Under the pieces are notes generated by a model. It was not told where the DNA came from. It worked only from the letters and a program-made list of their open reading frames with translations, and searched no databases. 14,260 nucleotides of DNA from Brevundimonas sp. (GTDB taxonomy: Bacteria > Pseudomonadota > Alphaproteobacteria > Caulobacterales > Caulobacteraceae), in assembly GCA_015234495.1 (NCBI GenBank), contig JADGMZ010000288.1:1-14260 (forward strand). Direction: 5' to 3'. A program made the position numbers and the translations under genes. Below are positions 8,301 through 12,510 of the stretch, piece after piece; position 1 is the first letter of the stretch; each line of letters begins with the position of its first letter.

Positions 8301-8451
8301 CGGCCCGCTGAACGACACCCGGCTGCGGCTCGGCGTGCGCAACATCGAGGGCAAGGATCCGCCGCTGGCCGACCAGTCGTTCGGCTACATGGGCAGCCTG
8401 CACTCGAACCGCGGGCGCTGGTTCTACGCCACCCTGCGCAAGCGCTTCTGA
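5356..8451 (+). CDS. TonB-dependent outer-membrane receptor, complete
   Basis: This 1031-residue outer-membrane transporter imports a substrate with TonB energy. Residues 1-25 form a signal peptide (positive start, hydrophobic core, cleavage after AYA before QT). A TonB box VEEVVVV sits at 44-50, followed by the plug domain (GSQIRGARVDGALPVTVLE; INLRGLGTGNTLMLLNGRR; later VEVLLDGAAALYGTDAVAGVIN). The beta-barrel then runs to a terminal Phe (FYATLRKRF). YSVFGSVAKPKVALAWRP and QGFRAPNLPQL are typical barrel-region motifs of this receptor class. Two Cys pairs lie in predicted surface loops. The length suits the large peptide/oligosaccharide receptors of Caulobacterales and sphingomonads. It stands between dgcA and a glutamate-type symporter with two exported gamma-glutamyltransferases, so gamma-glutamyl oligomers or peptides are the best substrate guess, but this is context only. 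Confidence 0.95.
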   Translation: MRSINFRMLLTAGVSAAALGTHAYAQTPAGQAAPVAQDQDATTVEEVVVVGSQIRGARVDGALPVTVLEAEDLDGVAATNGDELFRAIPQAADVAFNESQDVGGINDARGDTASINLRGLGTGNTLMLLNGRRMVLHPGTQTENLVPVTTVNTNAIPNLGVRRVEVLLDGAAALYGTDAVAGVINTVLRSNFEGLTLEAGAGTAEGTDFAQYDFSLQAGRDFNDGQTNLSLMIDYSTRNELWARERAYSRHSDNRPLLVGTPFEDDTDFQNTSLDTPWGEFIRLTNSFNTSTAATRVNGETLTSSGVFHVQPDYNDGCVAPGIVAGTCFDNAAISSASTDNNLRYNTNDIRALTGANDRFNGFLFANHEFNNGVEFFGEAGVYFADYNSQREQETPLTAGRIIMPADAYWNPLGPVGSPNRLPGLTTGAANSPFPAAGAPLELQDYRIVDAGPQYINVESLSTRFLGGLRGEWRGFDWESALVYSTSRTDDTMAGISSTLFQQAISRTTPDAYNPFVGGSLIDPSRGPEVGNPQSVIDSFVVDVSRVSETSLAMWDLKLSRPDLFYMPAGPVGVAVGLEVRRETFEDDRDDRLDGTITFTNLAGEFTGSDVMGASPTPDTKGSRNVQGAFVEFALPLVSPEMNIPLVHSLDLQLAGRAENYSVFGSVAKPKVALAWRPASWLMVRSAWSQGFRAPNLPQLHEQGVERANTRSDWIRCEIEVRAGREPDFDSCSVSVSSVSQRSGSTALKPEESENFTVGLVAEPRFLPEAWGDLTLTLDYWSVQQENLIGIFGDANALTLDYLLRTQGGSNPNVVRATPTQEQIDAAVGTGLAPVGSLQYVIDHYRNLQPREVDGIDFGFYYDLDDTPWGDFSWRFNAAKLLTFYQEPGEEAVALLAAQAAGDIDPSIRIVGAEDLRLQNGLPEWRATSTVSWRNGSWGAGLYSSYVSEVFDTSATLPDGTQWVVDDWLTHNVYVQYEFEDGGPLNDTRLRLGVRNIEGKDPPLADQSFGYMGSLHSNRGRWFYATLRKRF

Positions 8452-8453
8452 CG

Positions 8454-8469
8454 GGGCGGATCGCCGCCC
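8454..8469 (+). other. First G+C hairpin after the receptor stop
   Basis: GGGCGG (8454-8459) pairs with CCGCCC (8464-8469) around a 4-base loop, starting two bases after the receptor stop. There is no T tract, so it is more likely an mRNA 3'-end stabiliser or partial attenuator than a full terminator. Confidence 0.4.
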
Positions 8470-8475
8470 AAGCCT

Positions 8476-8505
8476 CGGCGCCGGGGATTGAGATCGCCGG
8501 CGCCG
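8476..8505 (+). other. Second G+C hairpin between receptor and symporter
   Basis: A perfect 9-bp stem, CGGCGCCGG (8476-8484) against CCGGCGCCG (8497-8505), encloses a 12-base loop. It follows the first hairpin by six bases and again lacks a T tract. Together they fill most of the 83-base gap and could lower expression of the symporter-hydrolase genes relative to the receptor. Confidence 0.45.
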
Positions 8506-8526
8506 CCATCGTCCGCGAGTGCGAGC

Positions 8527-8538
8527 ATGACTGAATGA
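8527..8538 (+). other. Three-codon mini-ORF (Met-Thr-Glu) overlapping the symporter start
   Basis: ATG ACT GAA TGA runs 8527-8538, and its stop overlaps the symporter ATG at 8535 in an ATGA arrangement. The symporter has no good ribosome site of its own, so reinitiation from this mini-ORF is conceivable. It may equally be chance. Confidence 0.2.
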
Positions 8539-9839
8539 CCGATCCCTCGACGTCCCCGTCCCCGACGGCCCCGAAGGGGGCCGCCGCCCGCCTGCTCGGG
8601 CTCTGGTTCGGGACCGCCCTGTGGAAGCGCATCCTGCTGGCGCTGGTGCTCGGCGTCGCCGCCGGCCTGGTGCTGCAGGATCGGGCGGCCGACATCAAAT
8701 GGATGGGCGACGCCTTCGTGCGGCTGATCCGCATGCTGGTCGTTCCGCTGATCTTCGTGACCATCGTGGCCGGGGTGGCGGCCATGGCCGAGCCGCGCCG
8801 GCTGGGCGCCATCGGGGTCAAGACGATCGGCCTGTACTTCGGCCTGATGCTCGTCGCCAGCGCGCTCGGCCTCCTCATCGGAACGATCCTGCAGCCGGGC
8901 CTCGGCGTCGATCTCAGCGCCGCCGTGCCCATCGTCGCGGGCGCGCCGCCGCCGTCCTTCGGCGAGACGCTGATGAACATCATTCCGCTGAACCCCATCG
9001 CCGCCATGGGTTCGGGCGACGTTCTGGCGGTGATCTTCTTCGCCCTGCTGGTCGGGGTCGGCATCCTGGTCGTCGGCGAGGCCGCCGCGCCGCTGCGCAA
9101 GGTTTTCGACGCCGGTTCGGCGGTGATGCTGCAGATCACCTATTTCGTCATGGAGATGGCCCCGTTCGGCGTCTTCGCCCTGATCGCCTGGGTGACGGGA
9201 ACCAGCGGGCCCGCCGCCTTCGTCAGCGTGTTCAAGCTGGCCCTGTGCGTGGTGATCGGCTGCACCATCCAGACCCTGCTGGTTCATGGCGGCCTGATCC
9301 GCCTGCTGGCTCGGCTGCCGGCGCGGCCGTTTTTCCGGGACGTGACCGACGCCGTGGTGGTCGCCTTCACCACCTCCTCGAGCTCGGCGACCCTGCCGGC
9401 GGCCATGCGGGTGGCGCAGCGGAACCTTGGCGTCAGCCCGATGGTGGCCTCGACCACCCTGCCGATCGGGGTGACCCTGAGCATGGACGGCACGGCGCTC
9501 TACGTCGCCCTGCTGGCCATGTTCTCGGCCCAGGTGTTCGGCATCGACCTGACGGCGGCCGACTATCTGATGGTGGTGCTGACCACGACCCTGGTGGCGA
9601 TCGGCACAGCGCCGGTGCCTTCGGCCTCGCTGTTCATCCTCGCCGCCGTGCTGTCGGTGATCGGCATCAACGCCGAGCAGACGGCCCTGATCGTCGGCTT
9701 CATTTTGCCCTTCGACCGTCCGCTGGACATGATGCGCACCGTCCCGAACTGCACCAGCGACCTGTCGGTGGCGGTGGTGGTGGCCCGCTCGGAGGGCGAA
9801 CTGGACGAACCTTCCTATCTGGCGAGGCCTGTCGAATGA
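8535..9839 (+). CDS. Dicarboxylate/amino acid:cation symporter, acidic-amino-acid type (GltP/GltPh family)
   Basis: This 434-residue inner-membrane symporter would import glutamate or aspartate with cations. It has the family length and hydrophobic profile, starting with a 30-residue polar N-terminus and a first membrane segment (ILLALVLGVAAGLVL). The HP1 serine-rich loop TTSSSSATLP is at 279-288. In TM7 the usual NMDGT is SMDGT (S316-T320). TM8 reads D394-RPL-D398-MM-R401-T402-VP-N405-CTS-D409, which aligns with GltPh D390, D394, R397, T398, N401 and D405. This keeps the residues that hold the substrate amino group and side-chain carboxylate, favouring Asp/Glu over C4-dicarboxylates. Ser at 316 and hydrophobic residues where GltPh has T92-S93 suggest a changed third sodium site. 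The gene overlaps the following gamma-glutamyltransferase by 4 bases (ATGA), so transporter and hydrolase are translationally coupled. Whether it takes D-glutamate is unknown, although this family often tolerates D-aspartate. Confidence 0.92.
   Translation: MTDPSTSPSPTAPKGAAARLLGLWFGTALWKRILLALVLGVAAGLVLQDRAADIKWMGDAFVRLIRMLVVPLIFVTIVAGVAAMAEPRRLGAIGVKTIGLYFGLMLVASALGLLIGTILQPGLGVDLSAAVPIVAGAPPPSFGETLMNIIPLNPIAAMGSGDVLAVIFFALLVGVGILVVGEAAAPLRKVFDAGSAVMLQITYFVMEMAPFGVFALIAWVTGTSGPAAFVSVFKLALCVVIGCTIQTLLVHGGLIRLLARLPARPFFRDVTDAVVVAFTTSSSSATLPAAMRVAQRNLGVSPMVASTTLPIGVTLSMDGTALYVALLAMFSAQVFGIDLTAADYLMVVLTTTLVAIGTAPVPSASLFILAAVLSVIGINAEQTALIVGFILPFDRPLDMMRTVPNCTSDLSVAVVVARSEGELDEPSYLARPVE
9821..9827 (+). 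promoter_or_regulatory. Ribosome binding site for the first gamma-glutamyltransferase
   Basis: GGCGAGG lies 8 bases before the ATG at 9836, inside the 3' end of the symporter gene. It supports this start even though the reading frame stays open far upstream. Confidence 0.6.
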
Positions 9840-11566
9840 GACCCTCTCCCGGGCGCCTGCGCCTCTCCGTCTTCCTGGTCGCCTTCGGCGCCTTGCTGGC
9901 AGGGCCTGCCCAGGCCCGGAGCCAGGCTGAGGAACGCCCGCGCCAGGCGATGGTGGCCGCGGCCAATCCGATGGCGGTCGAGGCCGGTCTCGACGTGCTC
10001 AAACGGGGCGGCAGCGCCCTCGACGCCGCGGTGGCGGTTCAGGTCATGCTCGGCCTCGTCGAGCCGCAGAGCTCGGGCATCGGCGGCGGCGCCTTCATCA
10101 TGCATTTCGACGCCGCCACCGGCGAGGTCGCCGCCTACAACGGCCGCGAGACGGCGCCCGCAGCGGCGACGCCCGACATGTTCCTCGACGACGGCGGCCG
10201 GCCGCTGCCGCGCAGCCAGGCCATGCTGAGCGGCCGGGCCACCGGCGCGCCGGGCGCCATGGCGGTGATGGCCCTGGCCCACCGGACCCACGGCCGCCTG
10301 CCGTGGAACCGCCTGTTCGACGAGACCATCGCGGTCGCCGAGGGCGGCTTCGAGGTGACGCCCCGGCTGGCCGAACATATCCACGGCAGCTTCGCCCAGG
10401 CCTCAGCCCCGGACGTACGGGCCTATTTCTCGCGCGCCGACGGCTCGCCGATGCAGGTCGGCGACCGGATCGTGAACCGGGCCTACGCCGGGGTGCTGCG
10501 CCGGCTGGCGGCGGAGGGGCCGACGGCCCTGCAGACCGGACCGATCGCCGAGGCCATCGTGCAGCGGACGGGAGCGGCGCCCCTGCCGGGAAGCCTGACG
10601 CTGGCGGACCTCGCCGGCTACCGGGCCCAGGCCGTCGATCCGGTGTGCGGGCCTTACCGGGTCTATATCATCTGCACCCCGCCGCCGCCGTCCAGCGGCG
10701 CGGCGCTGCTTCAGCTCATGGCCTTGCTGGACCGGACCGATGTCGCCGAACGCGGCGCCGACGACCCCGTGGCCTGGGTGCAGTTCGCCGAGGCCAGCCG
10801 GGTGATGTACGCCGATCGCGACCGCTATTTCGGCGACCCGGACTTCGTCGACGTGCCGGTCGCGGGCTTGCTGGACCCGGCCTATCTGGATGAGCGGGCG
10901 CGCCTGATCGGCGGCCGCGCGGCCGGCCGGGCCCCGGCGCACGGCGTGCCCGGGGGCGTCGCCGTTCTGGGGCCGGACGCCACCGCGGAACCCGGCGGTA
11001 CGACCCATTTCGTGGTCGTGGATTTCGACGGCAACGTCGCCTCGGTGACCTCGACGATCGAGTCCTATTTCGGTTCCGGTCGGATGGTCGAGGGCTTCTT
11101 CCTCAACAACCAGATGACCGACTTCTCCTTCCGCCCCACCGATGCCGACGGCGCCCCGGCGGCCAATGCGGTGGCCGGGGGCAAGCGGCCGCGCTCGTCG
11201 ATGTCACCGGTGATCGTGCTGGATCGGGAGGGGCGTCTGGTGGCGGCTCTGGGCTCTCCCGGCGGAAACGCCATTCTCGCCTACAACGGCAAGGCGCTGC
11301 TCGGCCTGCTCGGATGGGAGCTGCCGCTGGTGAGGGCCTTCGGCCTGCCGAACCTGCTGGCGCGGGGCGACACTTTCAACGGCGAGGCGTCGCGCTTCCC
11401 CGCGGCAGTGCGCGCGGAGATGGAGCGGCGCGGCGTCACGGTGCGGCCCGGGGCCGGCGAGGCGTCCGGCCTGCATGGCGTGGTGGTCGGACCCGGCGGG
11501 GAGCTGATCGGCGCGGCCGATCCGAGGCGCGAAGGCGAGGCGATCGTTCTGGAGGCAGTGCGATGA
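9836..11566 (+). CDS. ggt: Gamma-glutamyltransferase / gamma-glutamyl hydrolase, canonical, exported
   Basis: This periplasmic Ntn-hydrolase would cleave gamma-glutamyl amide bonds and release or transfer glutamate. The protein has 576 residues, a normal proenzyme length. A signal peptide covers residues 1-27 (cleavage after AQA). The large-subunit motif GGSALDAAVAVQ follows, then SGIGGGAF and NGRETAP. Self-processing would occur before T389 in GGTTHF, making T389 the small-subunit nucleophile. Substrate-contact residues compared with E. coli GGT are conserved: R104 (R114), Q426 (Q430), D429 (D433), S454/S455 (S462/S463) and G476/G477 (G483/G484). E409 replaces N411, as in Bacillus GGT. The lid-loop region (430-452) is a few residues shorter than in E. 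coli. Start and stop each overlap a neighbour by 4 bases, placing it in a symporter-GGT-hydrolase operon. The frame is open upstream to 8621, but signal peptide, ribosome site and overlap fix the start at 9836. Confidence 0.95.
   Translation: MRPSPGRLRLSVFLVAFGALLAGPAQARSQAEERPRQAMVAAANPMAVEAGLDVLKRGGSALDAAVAVQVMLGLVEPQSSGIGGGAFIMHFDAATGEVAAYNGRETAPAAATPDMFLDDGGRPLPRSQAMLSGRATGAPGAMAVMALAHRTHGRLPWNRLFDETIAVAEGGFEVTPRLAEHIHGSFAQASAPDVRAYFSRADGSPMQVGDRIVNRAYAGVLRRLAAEGPTALQTGPIAEAIVQRTGAAPLPGSLTLADLAGYRAQAVDPVCGPYRVYIICTPPPPSSGAALLQLMALLDRTDVAERGADDPVAWVQFAEASRVMYADRDRYFGDPDFVDVPVAGLLDPAYLDERARLIGGRAAGRAPAHGVPGGVAVLGPDATAEPGGTTHFVVVDFDGNVASVTSTIESYFGSGRMVEGFFLNNQMTDFSFRPTDADGAPAANAVAGGKRPRSSMSPVIVLDREGRLVAALGSPGGNAILAYNGKALLGLLGWELPLVRAFGLPNLLARGDTFNGEASRFPAAVRAEMERRGVTVRPGAGEASGLHGVVVGPGGELIGAADPRREGEAIVLEAVR
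11551..11555 (+). promoter_or_regulatory. Strong ribosome binding site for the exported hydrolase
   Basis: GGAGG lies 7 bases before the ATG at 11563, inside the last codons of the preceding gene, and supports the 4-base-overlap start. Confidence 0.75.
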
Positions 11567-12441
11567 GGAACTTCATTCTGGCGGCGGCCGCGGCGGTCGC
11601 GATGGCGGGTCCGGCGTCGGCCGCGCAGACCCCGGCGGAGATCGCGCCGGAGCGGGTGACCTTCCACAGCGTCGACGAGGCGCAGACCGAGCTGGTCGGC
11701 TACCTCTATACGCCGACCGGCCTCGAAGGGCCGGCCCCGGCCGTGGTGCTGATGCACGGCCGGGCGGGGGCTTACTCCTCGCTGGCGAACGGCGTCTACA
11801 CCGCCGAGACCCTGACCATGCGCCACCGGTTCTGGGCCCGGTACTGGGCAGAGCGCGGCTATTACGCAATCATCGTCGACGGCTTCGGGCCGCGCGGCTA
11901 TCCGGGCGGCTTCGGCCGCGGCAGCTACAGCCAGAGGCCAGCCGAGGTGAACGAGGTCACGGTGCGCCCGCTCGACGCCTACGGGGCGCTGAAATACCTG
12001 CGCACCCTGCCGGGCGTGGACGACGACCGCATCGGCCTGATGGGCTGGTCGAACGGCGGCAGCGCCACCCTGGCGACGATGGCCGACGACAAGCCGGACG
12101 ACATGCGCCGCCTGGGCTTCCGCGCCGGCATCGCCATGTATCCGGCCTGCGGCCTGCACAACCGTTTCGCCCGCACCGGCTACAACAGCTACGCCCCGGT
12201 GCGTGTGTTCATGGGCACCGACGACGAGGAGGTGTCCCATGACCGTTGTCGCGACCTGATCCGGACCGCCGGGGCCCGGGGCCATGATGTGGAGTTCGTC
12301 TCCTATCGGGGGGCCACCCACAGCTTCGACGACCCCGGCCGCCGTCGCCAGTCGGTCGCCGCCAACGCCCGCGCGACCGCCGACGTGCGCGAGCGGCTGG
12401 GCGCCTTCTTCGACGAGGCCCTGGCGCCGCGCGCCCGCTGA
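11563..12441 (+). CDS. Exported dienelactone-hydrolase-family alpha/beta hydrolase
   Basis: This 292-residue serine hydrolase is probably periplasmic. Residues 1-20 or 21 form a signal peptide (AAAAAVAMAGPASA). The alpha/beta hydrolase core shows the oxyanion segment MHGRAG (64-69), the nucleophile elbow G161-W-S163-N-G-G, the acid near D220 in MGTDDEE, and the histidine H253 in GATHSFDD. Classical dienelactone hydrolases use Cys as nucleophile; here it is Ser, as in many exported relatives, so an esterase or amidase/peptidase role is more likely than chlorocatechol breakdown. A Cys pair (C131-type region to the C-terminal third) cannot be assigned with confidence. It overlaps the upstream gamma-glutamyltransferase by 4 bases and is followed 69 bases later by a second one, so it probably works on the same substrate, for instance by removing an ester or amide cap. 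The substrate is unknown. Confidence 0.88.
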   Translation: MRNFILAAAAAVAMAGPASAAQTPAEIAPERVTFHSVDEAQTELVGYLYTPTGLEGPAPAVVLMHGRAGAYSSLANGVYTAETLTMRHRFWARYWAERGYYAIIVDGFGPRGYPGGFGRGSYSQRPAEVNEVTVRPLDAYGALKYLRTLPGVDDDRIGLMGWSNGGSATLATMADDKPDDMRRLGFRAGIAMYPACGLHNRFARTGYNSYAPVRVFMGTDDEEVSHDRCRDLIRTAGARGHDVEFVSYRGATHSFDDPGRRRQSVAANARATADVRERLGAFFDEALAPRAR

Positions 12442-12510
12442 GCGACTCCGCTCCGGCTTCGCCATCGTCCATAGTCGACCGGACGCCCCGGTGCGGCGCG
12501 AGAGAGAACC

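Noticed and set aside
8621..9835. Plus-strand open frame upstream of and continuous with the first GGT, which would give a 981-residue protein
   Set aside because: This part lies out of frame within the symporter gene and reads as Arg/Pro/Gly-rich noise. The GGT signal peptide, ribosome site and ATGA overlap place the real start at 9836.
12442..12510. Possible promoter or terminator between the exported hydrolase and the second GGT
   Set aside because: Only a purine-rich ribosome site (GAGAGA) just before the ATG is visible; no T-tailed hairpin and no promoter-like hexamers were found.
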